NCBI GenBank assembly: GCA_020831895.1
Contig: JAFIFS010000027.1
Coordinates: 1 to 64,000, forward strand
Length of the DNA: 64,000 nucleotides
Direction: 5' to 3'
DNA from: Chromatiales bacterium
Lineage (GTDB): Bacteria > Pseudomonadota > Gammaproteobacteria > Steroidobacterales > GCA-2729495
Of the stretch, positions 10,553-19,384 are shown piece after piece; positions within the stretch are counted from its first letter, which is position 1, and each line of letters begins with the position of its first letter. A program made the position numbers and the translations under genes. The notes beneath the pieces are model-generated. The model was not told the origin of the DNA. It did no database searches and was given only the letters and a program-made list of their open reading frames with translations.

Positions 10553-13296
10553 CCCGCATCCTGCAGGCCACGCGATATCCCGTTGACGCTGCCGAACAGC
10601 GCCCTCAGCAGCGCATCCTCGCTGCTGCCGGCAACGCGCCAGCGTCGCAGCAGGTCGATCTGCAGCAGGCTGATGGGGTCGACGTAGGGGTTGCGCAGGC
10701 GGATCGACCGCCGCAGCGTGGTGTTGTTCTCCAGCAGGTTCCGCTGCCCACGCAGCTGCAGCACGAGCTGTGTGGTGCGCTCGAACTCATCGCGGATCAG
10801 CGGGAAGAATCGGTCGTGCAACTCGCCGGCCAGCCGCGAGTAGCGTTCGGCGATCGCGATATCGCTCTTGGCCAGCGCCAGCTCCACATCACCGACCAGC
10901 GTGCGGAAGAAAGGCCAGTCCCGCAGCAGCGACTGCAGGTCTGCCGGACCGTGTCGTTCCAGGGCCCGGGCCAGGCCCGTGCCGAAGCCGTACCAGGCCG
11001 GCAGCATGTTGCGCGACTGGGTCCAGGCCAGTGCCCAGGCCAGCGGGATGCCGCCTTCCGGGTCCGCGTCCCGGGGTTCCGCACCCTGCATGCGGCGGAT
11101 CACGTCCACCGGCGTTGCCAGGCGGAAGTAAGCATCGAAGTCACCCTGCCCTTTGACCAGCGCCGAGTAGTGTCCCGCAGCCGACACCACCAGGGTCTCC
11201 ATCACTTCGCTGCGCAGCGCCCGCGCGCGCGGCGAAGGGGCGGGCTGGCGGCTCGCCCGCGCCGTCGCCGTCAGCGCTTGCTCGAGCGTGCGCAGCGCGA
11301 TCGCGCGCACGCCGAACTTGTTTGCCACCAGCTCCCCGGGTTCCACGGCGCGGCAGCGGTAGCGCACGCTGCCTTCAGCAGCTGACAGGATCGTCGCGTG
11401 TGTCCTGCCGCCCCCCGGGGGCAGCGCCGTGCAGCGGCCATGGAACAGGCGCAGTTCGACGCCGGCCTCGTCCGCGCAGGCCTGCAGGCCTGCCTGCGCG
11501 CGATGGAGCATCCAGCGCGCCGAAGCGAGATCGACTTCCGTGTTCTGCTCGCTGAAGCCGACCAGCACCTTCTGTTTCAGTCCACGTGCCTGCAGGTGGT
11601 CGCGGTAGGCTGGCTCGGCCACCAGCGCCCCGAAGAGGTCCTCGGCTCCGGCCAGTGCCCCCGGGGTCTCGAGGGCCGGTGCAATATCCAGCGGAACCAT
11701 ACCGCCCCGCCGGCGCAGCTCCCCCCAGCGAGCGAGCAGGATCACGCCCAGCAGGTCGTCGACACCCTCGGTCCTGCTGACGATGAAAGGCCCGACCGCG
11801 CGCTCGCCGAAGCGCCGCCGGCAGAAGGAGATCGCCTGGAACATGCTGATGGCGCGGCGCGCCTCGTTGTCGACCTCACCGGACGGGGATTCGTTGTCTT
11901 CCAGCGCCTGGCGCAGCCGGAGCTTTCGCCGGTCGGCTGGCCAGGCGCACCAGTCCTGCTCGCCCAGGCAGCGGCCCAGGATCGCGCGCAGGTCCCGGGC
12001 ATCCTGGCGCAGGTCCAGTGTCATCAGGTGGAAACCGAAGGTCTCGATCCGGCGCATCAGCCGACGGACTGCAAAAAGGCCGGCGTGCTCGCCGTGGTTC
12101 TCCGCGAGGCTTTCCGCGACCAGACGGATATCGGCGAGCAGCTCCTCGGCAGACTCGTAAGGGTACTGCCCCTCGTCGTAGGTGGACTGCAGGCGGGCCA
12201 TGACCAGGCGGAGGAAGATCCGATAGGGCATCTCGCGGTGCCGCTGCGGAATCCTGCCGCGTGTATTCGGGAAGTAGCCGGAGTAGGCCTCGATGCGGGC
12301 GATGACCGCGCCGCTGACCCTGGTGCGAGTAGTAGTCTGGCTGAGCTTCTCTGCCAGCTGCGCGCACTCGCGGAAGTACTTGTCGAGTATCAGCGAGCGG
12401 TGCCTCGCCAGCGTCTCGCGGATGGTCCGGGCAGTGATGCCGGGCCGCGCCACCATGTCGCCGCCGATCCAGGAGGAAAAGCGCAGCATCACCGGGAGGT
12501 CCATGTTTGCCGTCGCGCCGTCCCAGGCGATCGCCAAGGCCTGCTGAAAGCTTTCGTAGAACACGGGGACGACGCGGTATATCACGTCAGTCAGGAAGAA
12601 CAGGGCATGTTCCAGCTCGTCCGGGATGGTCCGCTCATCGCCAGGATTCTCCTCGGTCTGCCAGATGGCCGTGATGTCATCACGGATGCTGGCAAAGTAT
12701 GCGGCCTTCTCTCCTGGCGTCAGCTCCGGGTTCTGGATGTCGATCAGTCGCCGCACGATGTCCTGGTTACGGCGCAGGATGGTGCGTCGCACGGGTGCCG
12801 TGGGGTGGCCTGTCAGCACCGGCTCGATCTCGATCCGGCCAATCATCTGCTGCAGTTCCTCTGCCGTGACGCCATCGCTGCGAAACCCGCACAGCAGGTC
12901 TTCCAGCCCGCCGGGCTGACGGATGAGCCCATCCTTCAGGTAATCGCGCCGCCGCCGGATCCGGTGAACCTGTTCCGCCGTATTGACGACCTGGAAATAG
13001 GTGGCGAACCCACGGATGAAGTCGCGGGCCTCGCCGGGTGTGAGTTCCTCGAGCAGCCGCGACAGGCGCGCGCCTGCACTGGCGTCGCCTTCGCGGGCCT
13101 GGATGGCCATGCGCCGTGCGATCTCCACCCGGCGCAGCAGGCCTGGGCCACATTGCTCGGAAAGCAGCTGGCCGATGACCACGCCCAGGTCATGCACGTC
13201 CTGGCGCAGCGCTTCATCCTTGCTGGCAAAGCGGATATCGGCGCGTTTTTCGGCGCCGTTCGGGAGGGACGGGGTTGCGGGCGGCTGGGAGGGCAT
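10549..13296 (-). CDS. phosphoenolpyruvate carboxylase homologue with altered catalytic motifs
   Basis: About 915 residues, normal PEPC length, and alignable by eye from end to end: LTGHPTAPVRRT near residue 150, FGFHLMTLDLRQDARDL, LAWTQSRNMLPAWYGFGTGL, and the C-terminal RNPYVDPISLLQIDLLRRWR. The catalytic hallmarks of true PEPC are changed. The GYSDSxKDxG signature reads VGFSEQNTEVD, so the lysine and serine/aspartate are missing. The glycine loop FHGRGGxxGRGG reads FHGRCTALPPGGG. HPTE reads HPTA, and the LRAIPW stretch reads GGIPLAW. The His of GHPT and the Arg of FHGR and TQSR remain. It may be an inactive paralogue with another role or an enzyme with different chemistry. I took ATG 13296; upstream in-frame codons look non-coding. 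Confidence 0.8.
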   Translation of the reverse strand: MPSQPPATPSLPNGAEKRADIRFASKDEALRQDVHDLGVVIGQLLSEQCGPGLLRRVEIARRMAIQAREGDASAGARLSRLLEELTPGEARDFIRGFATYFQVVNTAEQVHRIRRRRDYLKDGLIRQPGGLEDLLCGFRSDGVTAEELQQMIGRIEIEPVLTGHPTAPVRRTILRRNQDIVRRLIDIQNPELTPGEKAAYFASIRDDITAIWQTEENPGDERTIPDELEHALFFLTDVIYRVVPVFYESFQQALAIAWDGATANMDLPVMLRFSSWIGGDMVARPGITARTIRETLARHRSLILDKYFRECAQLAEKLSQTTTRTRVSGAVIARIEAYSGYFPNTRGRIPQRHREMPYRIFLRLVMARLQSTYDEGQYPYESAEELLADIRLVAESLAENHGEHAGLFAVRRLMRRIETFGFHLMTLDLRQDARDLRAILGRCLGEQDWCAWPADRRKLRLRQALEDNESPSGEVDNEARRAISMFQAISFCRRRFGERAVGPFIVSRTEGVDDLLGVILLARWGELRRRGGMVPLDIAPALETPGALAGAEDLFGALVAEPAYRDHLQARGLKQKVLVGFSEQNTEVDLASARWMLHRAQAGLQACADEAGVELRLFHGRCTALPPGGGRTHATILSAAEGSVRYRCRAVEPGELVANKFGVRAIALRTLEQALTATARASRQPAPSPRARALRSEVMETLVVSAAGHYSALVKGQGDFDAYFRLATPVDVIRRMQGAEPRDADPEGGIPLAWALAWTQSRNMLPAWYGFGTGLARALERHGPADLQSLLRDWPFFRTLVGDVELALAKSDIAIAERYSRLAGELHDRFFPLIRDEFERTTQLVLQLRGQRNLLENNTTLRRSIRLRNPYVDPISLLQIDLLRRWRVAGSSEDALLRALFGSVNGISRGLQDAG

Positions 13297-13464
13297 GGCT
13301 ATACTGCTGGACGGCGCGGACAGCACGAGCCCGCATGGTATGCCGGCCAGCCCGGGCTTGGAAGCTGGTTCAATCCGGTGAAACTGCCGCGAATCCCGGC
13401 TGGGACCTGATGGTGCCGCATGCCAGAGTGCGCTGTCACGCACGCGGGGCAGCACTTCAGTCTG

Positions 13465-14751
13465 ATGACCACCTCCATACTCACTCCCCCTCCGCTACTT
13501 GCAGCAGGCCCTGGCAAGCAGCAGGTCTCGCGCTGGGAGGTCCGGCTGTGCTGGGCGAGATCCTCACCGGCGGTGCAGTTCATGCCCGAAGGCAACCCTT
13601 GCGGCCTGCAGGGCGCTGGACAGTTCGCCTTTTCGCTCGCCCCCGGAGCCCAGGCAGCGCCTCGTCTGCAGCCGTTGCTGCGCCGGCTGCAGCCCCTCAT
13701 CGGTCGCCCGGCCGCGGTGGCCATAGATCTGTCTCCTGACTTCCGTCAGCCGCCGGCACGGCTGGTCGGCCTGTTCGAGCGAAGCCTGTCCGGGCCCATC
13801 GCGCCTAATGCTGCCGGGCCGTTGAACCTGTGTTTCTCGCTGCCGGCAGTGCGCGGCAGCCCGGCACTGCTGAGCGCGCTGGCGGCAAGCCGCCGCCTCG
13901 GCTATCCGTCGGTCATTGCCCGCGTGCCCGATGAGTTGCCGGCGATGGTTGCCCGGGTGAGGGCCTGGACTTCCAGCTCCGGGCCCGAGCACGACGCCCT
14001 GGCCTTGTGGAACGAGCTGACCTTGCTCAGCTGGACTGCGCCGTCCGTACAGCTTGCCTTGTGCGGAACCAGCCGCTCCTGCTGCGCGTTCAGTCCGGCA
14101 GAGCTGCCCGGAGGGGTGCTGCCCGAAAGCCTTTTCGAGGTGCCTCACGCGAGCGCCTGGCTGAGCCTGCGGGTCCATCTGGGGCTCCTCGCCTCTGCTT
14201 CGTCCGCGCGGCGTCGCCTGCGGCACCTGTCTCGTGCGCTGCGGATCTGTCTGCGCCTGGCCGATGAGCTGCTGGACCAGTCTGACTGGCCTGATCCGGA
14301 AATCGCGGCGGATGCGAGAACCAGCCGGCGCGTCGCAATCCACCTGACCGGCATCGGTGACCTGATCGACCGCGACCGGCTCGACCCACGAGCCGTCAGC
14401 ACGCTGCGCATCGTCGAGGGCTGGCTGGCCGTGATTCGTTCCAGCCTGCTGAGGGAGTCCCGGTCTCTGGCCGCCGAGCGCGGGAGCTGCCCGATCCTTG
14501 CAGGCGGCCTGGCCGGTACCTTCGGCGCGGGAATGCTGCGCCATCGTCACCTGCTTGCCTGCTCGCCCTTCGCGCTGCTTCCGGTGGCCTGTTCGCGCTG
14601 GCCGGCAGCCGATTATTTCCACCTGCTGCCGGCGCTGCGCCAGGCGGACTCGATCGGCCTCTACGAGGGCGCCCTGCGCCACCGGCTCTCGCTGGCAGAT
14701 TACCGGCGGCTGCTGCGCATGACCTGGGCCCTCGCGCGCAACCGTGCCTGA
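13465..14751 (+). CDS. uncharacterised protein resembling the C-terminal half of class II ribonucleotide reductase
   Basis: About 428 residues from ATG 13465 (ATG 13420 is also in frame). The last ~180 residues carry a series that looks like the end of the class II (adenosylcobalamin) reductase barrel. There is an amphipathic helix LSRALRICLRLADELLDQ, then PDPEIAADARTSRRVAIHLTG (compare the usual ATRRIGLGxxGLADAL), then SSLLRESRSLAAERGSCPIL and MLRHRHLLACSPFALLP (compare RNSHLLxIAPTGTIS). The final PTGTIS-type loop and substrate-site residues are not conserved, so it is unlikely to be an active reductase. Two Cys pairs (CGTSRSCC) sit mid-protein. This is motif-level recognition only. It is divergent from the PEPC-like gene and ends 7 bases before the trp promoter. 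Confidence 0.55.
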   Translation: MTTSILTPPPLLAAGPGKQQVSRWEVRLCWARSSPAVQFMPEGNPCGLQGAGQFAFSLAPGAQAAPRLQPLLRRLQPLIGRPAAVAIDLSPDFRQPPARLVGLFERSLSGPIAPNAAGPLNLCFSLPAVRGSPALLSALAASRRLGYPSVIARVPDELPAMVARVRAWTSSSGPEHDALALWNELTLLSWTAPSVQLALCGTSRSCCAFSPAELPGGVLPESLFEVPHASAWLSLRVHLGLLASASSARRRLRHLSRALRICLRLADELLDQSDWPDPEIAADARTSRRVAIHLTGIGDLIDRDRLDPRAVSTLRIVEGWLAVIRSSLLRESRSLAAERGSCPILAGGLAGTFGAGMLRHRHLLACSPFALLPVACSRWPAADYFHLLPALRQADSIGLYEGALRHRLSLADYRRLLRMTWALARNRA

Positions 14752-14757
14752 GTCCAC

Positions 14758-14786
14758 TTGACGCTCCGCGGAGCGATCGGGATACT
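14758..14786 (+). promoter_or_regulatory. sigma-70 type promoter of the trp operon
   Basis: TTGACG (14758-14763) and GATACT (14781-14786) are separated by exactly 17 bases. The spacer contains a perfect palindrome CTCCGCGGAG (14764-14773) that could be an operator. The predicted start of transcription, 6-8 bases after the -10 box, falls at about 14793-14794, on or next to the ATG of the leader peptide. Confidence 0.75.
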
Positions 14787-14793
14787 CGCGCTG

Positions 14794-14856
14794 ATGAACG
14801 CTGTGACGGCACACGACTGGTGGTGGATCCTCTCCGCGGAGAGGGGTACTGGCTAG
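14794..14856 (+). CDS. trpL: trp leader peptide
   Basis: A 20-codon open frame, MNAVTAHDWWWILSAERGTG, with three consecutive Trp codons at 14818-14826 immediately before the attenuator hairpins. This is the classical arrangement in which ribosome stalling reports tryptophan supply. It has no visible ribosome-binding site, and the promoter predicts transcription starting at or just before its ATG, so it may be translated from a leaderless message. Confidence 0.88.
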   Translation: MNAVTAHDWWWILSAERGTG

Positions 14857-14912
14857 CGGGTCGTTTCCGGGCAGCCCAGAACCCATCTCCGCGACGCGGG
14901 GATGGGTTTTTT
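14829..14912 (+). promoter_or_regulatory. trp operon transcription attenuator
   Basis: Three mutually exclusive structures can be drawn. The 1:2 hairpin is the perfect palindrome CCTCTCC-GC-GGAGAGG (14829-14844), directly after the Trp codons. The terminator pairs ACCCATCTCCGC (from 14881) with the following GCGGGGATGGGT. The antiterminator pairs GCGGAGAGGGGT (14836-14847) with ACCCATCTCCGC (14881-14892) at 11 of 12 positions. Stalling at the Trp codons masks the 5' arm of 1:2, frees 14836-14847 for the antiterminator and lets transcription enter trpE. With ample Trp-tRNA, the 1:2 hairpin and terminator form. Confidence 0.88.
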
Positions 14913-14914
14913 CG
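14881..14914 (+). terminator. trp attenuator terminator hairpin
   Basis: A stem of about 11-13 pairs, ACCCATCTCCGCG / CGCGGGGATGGGT with one G-T pair, is followed by TTTTTT. This is a textbook intrinsic terminator, placed 24 bases before the likely trpE start. Confidence 0.92.
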
Positions 14915-14937
14915 TTTCAGCAGCCGATTTTTCCGTG

Positions 14938-16326
14938 ATGCAACCGCCCTTTGATATCAGCGCAGACCTTGATACCCCGGTATCCACCTGGCTGAAGCTC
15001 GCTCCGCTTCGGCCGCGCTACCTTCTGGAAAGCGTCGAGGGTGGCACCCATCTTGCGCGCTACTCGTTTCTCGGCTTTGGCGAGGCGCTCGAGTTCCGGC
15101 TGGACGCCGAAGGGCTGCGCTGTGGCGAGGAGCGCCAGCCCCGTCCGGGGGATCAGGCGGAGCTGCTCGCTGCCTTCCGCAACGCGCTCGGGCGCACGCC
15201 CCGGATGCTGCCCGAGCTGCCGGATCTGCCGTTCGCTGGCGGCCTGGTCGGCGTGGCGGGCTACGACCTGGTGCGCTACTTCGAGCGGCTTCCCGGTGCG
15301 CCTGCCGGAGGCGGCTTGCCCGTTCCGGAGGCAGCCTACCTGGCAACCGACTCGCTGCTGGTCTTCGACCACCTGACCCGTCGCATCGCGCTGCTTCATG
15401 CCGGCCAAGAGTCGGCGCGTTCCGGCTTGCGCGACCAGGTGATCCAGCTGCTCCGCGGTCCGCTGCCTGAACCACCGCCCAGGCGCCCGGTCGAGCCTGC
15501 CGTGGCCAGCTTCACCGCGGATGACTTCATGGCCGCCGTGGCCGCCGGCAAGCGGTATATCGCCAGCGGCGACGTCTACCAGCTGGTGCTCTCGGTGCGC
15601 TTCTCGGGCCGCCATGCGCTGAGCCCGTTCGAGACCTACCGGGCGCTGCGCCTGCTGAACCCCTCGCCGTACATGTTTTTCTGCGACCTTGGCGATCTTC
15701 AGGTTGCCGGCTCGTCACCCGAGGCGCTGGTGCGGCTGCGCCGGGGCCAGGCCGCACTGCGGCCCATCGCCGGGACTCGCCCGCGCGGCACGGCCGCGGC
15801 CGAGGACCTGCTGAACGAGCAGTCGCTGCTGGCTGACGAGAAGGAAAACGCCGAGCACGTGATGCTGGTTGACCTTGCGCGCAATGACCTCGGCCGGGTT
15901 GCCGAGGCCGGCAGCGTGCATGTGGACCCTTACCGCAGCATCGAGCGCTACAGCCACGTGATGCACATTGTCAGCGGAGTCCAGGGCAGGCTCGCACGCG
16001 GGCGGGATGCCTTCGACCTGTTCGCCGCGGCCTTTCCGGCCGGCACGCTGGTCGGGGCGCCGAAGGTACGTGCGATGGAACTCATCGACGAGCTCGAATC
16101 CGTGCGCCGGGGGCTGTATGCCGGAACCGTCGGCTATTTCGGCAACAACGGGGACATGGACCAGGCCATCGCGATCCGGACCCTGGTGTTCAATGGCGAC
16201 GAGTACAGCTACCAGGCGGGCGCCGGCATCGTGGCCGACAGCGTGCCGCTGGCTGAATACCAGGAGGTTCTGGCCAAGAGCGAGGTGCTGCGCCGGGCGC
16301 TCGCGATGGCGGAGGAGGGCCTGTGA
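14938..16326 (+). CDS. trpE: anthranilate synthase component I
   Basis: The large subunit converts chorismate to anthranilate using ammonia from TrpG. The protein is about 462 residues. The N-terminal LLES motif (YLLESVEGG) is the conserved tryptophan feedback-binding element. The catalytic C-terminal half has [38 protein letters not shown] and the final [20 protein letters not shown]. The ATG at 14902 is in frame but lies inside the terminator, so I take ATG 14938, although no good ribosome-binding site precedes it. It is the first structural gene of a tightly overlapping trpEGDCFBA operon. Confidence 0.96.
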   Translation: MQPPFDISADLDTPVSTWLKLAPLRPRYLLESVEGGTHLARYSFLGFGEALEFRLDAEGLRCGEERQPRPGDQAELLAAFRNALGRTPRMLPELPDLPFAGGLVGVAGYDLVRYFERLPGAPAGGGLPVPEAAYLATDSLLVFDHLTRRIALLHAGQESARSGLRDQVIQLLRGPLPEPPPRRPVEPAVASFTADDFMAAVAAGKRYIASGDVYQLVLSVRFSGRHALSPFETYRALRLLNPSPYMFFCDLGDLQVAGSSPEALVRLRRGQAALRPIAGTRPRGTAAAEDLLNEQSLLADEKENAEHVMLVDLARNDLGRVAEAGSVHVDPYRSIERYSHVMHIVSGVQGRLARGRDAFDLFAAAFPAGTLVGAPKVRAMELIDELESVRRGLYAGTVGYFGNNGDMDQAIAIRTLVFNGDEYSYQAGAGIVADSVPLAEYQEVLAKSEVLRRALAMAEEGL

Positions 16327-16919
16327 AACCGCGCCTGCTGCTGATCGACAACTACGATTCCTTCACCTACAACCTGGTGCAGGCGTTTCTCGTGCTCGGC
16401 GCCGAGGTGGAGGTTCATCGCAACGACCAGGTCACGGTCGAGCAGGCGCTGGCGTTTTCGCCCACGCACCTGTGCATCTCTCCGGGGCCTGGACGGCCAG
16501 GGGATGCCGGCGTATCCCTGGCGATGATCGATGCCTTTGCCGGCCGCGTGCCGGTGCTCGGCGTCTGTCTTGGCCACCAGGTACTCGTTACCTGGGCCGG
16601 TGGCCGGGTCGTTGCCGCCGAACGCCTGATGCACGGCAAGACCTCTCCGGTCACCCACGACGGTCGCACGATCTACCGGGGGCTGTCCAACCCGTTTCAG
16701 GCTGGCCGTTATCACTCCCTTGCAGCCGAGGCGGGCAGCCTGCCCTCAGTGCTCGAGGTCAGCGCGCGGACCGACCGCGGGGAGATCATGGGCGTGCGCC
16801 ACCGGAAGCTGCCGCTGGAGGGTGTCCAGTTTCACCCCGAGAGTGTGCTGACACCCGAGGGTAACCTGCTGCTGGGTAATTTCCTGGCCGAAGCCCGGGG
16901 AGAGCGGGCTGATGACTGA
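16323..16919 (+). CDS. trpG: anthranilate synthase component II (glutamine amidotransferase)
   Basis: 198 residues, class I glutamine amidotransferase. It starts with [16 protein letters not shown], has the nucleophile Cys near residue 82 in GVCLGHQ, and the His-Glu pair in [13 protein letters not shown]. It supplies ammonia to TrpE. As in many bacteria it may also serve PabB for p-aminobenzoate, since no separate pabA is seen here. It overlaps trpE by 4 bases and trpD by 8. Confidence 0.96.
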   Translation: MKPRLLLIDNYDSFTYNLVQAFLVLGAEVEVHRNDQVTVEQALAFSPTHLCISPGPGRPGDAGVSLAMIDAFAGRVPVLGVCLGHQVLVTWAGGRVVAAERLMHGKTSPVTHDGRTIYRGLSNPFQAGRYHSLAAEAGSLPSVLEVSARTDRGEIMGVRHRKLPLEGVQFHPESVLTPEGNLLLGNFLAEARGERADD

Positions 16920-17931
16920 TCCTCGGGATGTGCTGGAGCAGCTGCTGCGTGGTGAGGACATGGAGGCAGCGGCAGCCGCGGGGTTGATGCGCGTGCTTGC
17001 GGACGAGCAGCAGCCCCCGGCGCTGGCCGGCGCCCTGCTGGCTGCGCTGCGTGCAAAGGGCGAAACCGCGGCGGAGGTCCGCGGGTTCGCCACTGCGATG
17101 CGTGAGCTGGCCCGTGGATTCAGTCTGCCGGAGGGCCTGCCTGCCGTCGATGTGGTCGGCACTGGTGGAGACGGGTCCGGCAGCTTCAATATCTCCACCG
17201 GCACCGCCCTGCTGGTCTCCGCCTGCGGCCTGCCAGTAGTCAAGCATGGCAATCGTTCCGTCTCCTCCCGCTCCGGCAGTGCGGATGTGCTCGAGGCCCT
17301 CGGAGTCCGGTTGCCCGAGGACCCAGAGGGCGCGCGGCGCATGCTCGACGCGCAGCGTTTCTGCTTCCTGTTCGCTCCGTTCTTCCATCCGGCAATGAAG
17401 GCCATCGCACCCGTCAGGCGTGCGCTGGGCGTGCGCACGGTATTCAACATCCTCGGTCCGCTGACGAATCCCGCGCAGCCCCCTTACGCGCTGGTCGGGG
17501 CATTCGACCTGCCGACCGCAAGACTGATGGCCGAGGCCCTGTCCGGCCTGCCGATCCGGCGAGCCTTCGTCGTGCATGGTGAGCCAGGCTGGGACGAGGC
17601 TACGCCGGTCGGCCCTTTCGTACTGTTTGATGTCCGCCCCGGTGAAGTGCGCCGCCAGCGACGCGACCCGCAGCACTACGGGATCGCGCGCTGCCGCCCC
17701 GGGGATCTAGCCGGTGGTGACGCCTCTGCCAACGCCGCGGCACTCGAGGCGGTGTTTTCCGGCAAGGACCGCGGACCTCACCGCGATGCCCTGCTGCTTG
17801 GGGCCGGGCTGGTGCTAGAGCTGACCGCGCAGGCGCGTGGTCTGGCCCGGGGCATCCGCGCAGCGGCGCAAGTGCTTGACGATGGCAAGGCCTATGCGCT
17901 GCTTGCACGGCTGCGCGGAAACGGTGGATGA
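16912..17931 (+). CDS. trpD: anthranilate phosphoribosyltransferase
   Basis: 339 residues, full length. It joins anthranilate to PRPP. The PRPP-binding glycine motif [16 protein letters not shown] is followed by [22 protein letters not shown]. Anthranilate-site residues lie in [11 protein letters not shown]. The gene overlaps both neighbours (8 bases with trpG, 4 with trpC), indicating coupled translation. Confidence 0.96.
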   Translation: MTDPRDVLEQLLRGEDMEAAAAAGLMRVLADEQQPPALAGALLAALRAKGETAAEVRGFATAMRELARGFSLPEGLPAVDVVGTGGDGSGSFNISTGTALLVSACGLPVVKHGNRSVSSRSGSADVLEALGVRLPEDPEGARRMLDAQRFCFLFAPFFHPAMKAIAPVRRALGVRTVFNILGPLTNPAQPPYALVGAFDLPTARLMAEALSGLPIRRAFVVHGEPGWDEATPVGPFVLFDVRPGEVRRQRRDPQHYGIARCRPGDLAGGDASANAAALEAVFSGKDRGPHRDALLLGAGLVLELTAQARGLARGIRAAAQVLDDGKAYALLARLRGNGG

Positions 17932-18791
17932 GCCCCGAGGCCGGTGATTTTCTCACCCGCATGGCGCGCCTTTCCCGCGCCCGGGTCGAGGCAGGACAGG
18001 CACGGGCTTCGATGCCGGCGCTCAGGGCCCGGGTTGCGGACCTGAGCCCGCCCCCGGCCCTCGTGGTCAAGCCGGGCGGGTTTGACCTGATCGCCGAGGT
18101 GAAGCTGCGCTCACCGGCCCTTGGCACACTCGCCGGCAGCGCACTGAAGACCGCTGCGCAGGCGCGAGCCTATGCACGGGGCGGCGCGCTGGCCCTCTCG
18201 GTGCTGACGGAGCCGGAAGAGTTCGGGGGCGCACTGGATCACCTCGTGGAGGTAGCCGCCGCCGCCGCGCCGGTCCCGGTGATGCGCAAGGATTTCCTCG
18301 TCGACCCCTGGCAGGTGCTGGAGGCCAGGGCCAGCGGTGCCGCGGGTGTACTGCTGATCGGCGCGATGCTGGACGATGCGGTGCTCGAGCAGATGCTGCA
18401 GGCCGCCCTGGAGCAGCAGATGTTCGTGCTGCTTGAAGTTTTCGACGAGGCCGAGTTGCAGCGCAGCCTCCGGCTGCTGCGCCGCGCCGGGCCCTCCTGC
18501 AGCCCGGATGGGCGCTGCCGTTACCTGATCGGGGTAAACTGCCGGGACCTGCGCACACTCGCAGTCGATTTCGGGCGCTTCGAGCGGCTGGCGGTGGCAC
18601 TGCCGGAGGACATGCCGGCCGTGGCCGAGAGCGGCGTCAAGGATGCGGCCGACGCCGCGACCGTCGCCGGGCTGGGCTACCGGCTGGCGCTGGTCGGTAC
18701 AGCGCTCATGCGTGCAACAGATCCGGCGTCGCTGCTCGCGCAGCTGCGTGAGGCAGGAGCGGACGAGGCGGACAGATGCACGTCTTCGTGA
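17928..18791 (+). CDS. trpC: indole-3-glycerol phosphate synthase
   Basis: A separate (not TrpC-TrpF fused) TIM-barrel enzyme of 287 residues. The catalytic lysines are visible in EVKLRSPALGTL and VMRKDFLVDPWQV. LIGVNCRDLRTLAVDF and AVAESGVKDAADA mark the phosphate-binding end. A short insertion (AGPSCSPDGRCR) precedes IGVNCRDL. The canonical ENNRDLxTF sequence is GVNCRDLRTL here, with Cys replacing the second Asn. Confidence 0.95.
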   Translation: MSPEAGDFLTRMARLSRARVEAGQARASMPALRARVADLSPPPALVVKPGGFDLIAEVKLRSPALGTLAGSALKTAAQARAYARGGALALSVLTEPEEFGGALDHLVEVAAAAAPVPVMRKDFLVDPWQVLEARASGAAGVLLIGAMLDDAVLEQMLQAALEQQMFVLLEVFDEAELQRSLRLLRRAGPSCSPDGRCRYLIGVNCRDLRTLAVDFGRFERLAVALPEDMPAVAESGVKDAADAATVAGLGYRLALVGTALMRATDPASLLAQLREAGADEADRCTSS

Positions 18792-19384
18792 AGATCTGCG
18801 GGTTGAAGACCCGCGAGGCGGTTGCTGCAGCGGTCGAGGCCGGGGCCGATGCGCTGGGCTTCGTCTTCGCCGAGTCGCCGCGCCGCGTCACGCCGGCCGA
18901 GGCTGCCCGGCTGTGCCGGGAGGTCCCGGATGACATCGTGAGGGTGGCCGTGATGCGTCACCCGAAGCTCCAGGAATGGGAGAGTGTCGCAGCACTGTTC
19001 CCGCCCGACTGGCTGCAGGCCGAGGCGGGAGACTTCGCGTTGCTGAATCCGTCGCCGAATATCCGCCGTATCCCCGTCTACCGGGACGGCGGTGAGCTGC
19101 CAACGGTGATCGGCACCGATGAGCTAGTGATGTATGAGGCTGCCGAGAGCGGGGTCGGCCAGCTGCCGGACCTCGAACGTGCAGCGGAGCTTGCGACTCG
19201 CGTGCGCCTGCTTCTGGCCGGTGGCCTGAACCCGGAGAACGTAGGCGAGGTGATATCGCGCGTTAAGCCCTGGGGCGTCGACGTGAGCAGCGGTGTCGAG
19301 GCCAGTCGCGGGCACAAGGACCCGGAACGGATCCGGGCATTCGTCGCTGCGGTCAGGGAGGCCGAGAAACTGCATGCTATCTGA
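18776..19384 (+). CDS. trpF: phosphoribosylanthranilate isomerase
   Basis: 202 residues. The start VKICGLKTREAVAAAVEAGADALGFVF carries the catalytic Cys in KICG, and the second catalytic acid is expected in the PVYRDG / IGTDELV region. LLAGGLNPENVGEVI and WGVDVSSGVEASRGHKDPE form the phosphate-binding end. It overlaps trpC by 16 bases and trpB by 11. Confidence 0.94.
   Translation: MHVFVKICGLKTREAVAAAVEAGADALGFVFAESPRRVTPAEAARLCREVPDDIVRVAVMRHPKLQEWESVAALFPPDWLQAEAGDFALLNPSPNIRRIPVYRDGGELPTVIGTDELVMYEAAESGVGQLPDLERAAELATRVRLLLAGGLNPENVGEVISRVKPWGVDVSSGVEASRGHKDPERIRAFVAAVREAEKLHAI

Noticed and set aside
13275-13305. Promoter TTGCGG-N19-TATACT for the reductase-like gene
   Set aside because: The spacer is 19 bases and the -35 box is weak. 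I could not support it over chance.
11398-13410. A 670-codon + strand frame opposite the PEPC-like gene
   Set aside because: It is the antisense of a clear family member in GC-rich DNA and shows no recognisable domains. Long shadow frames are expected here.
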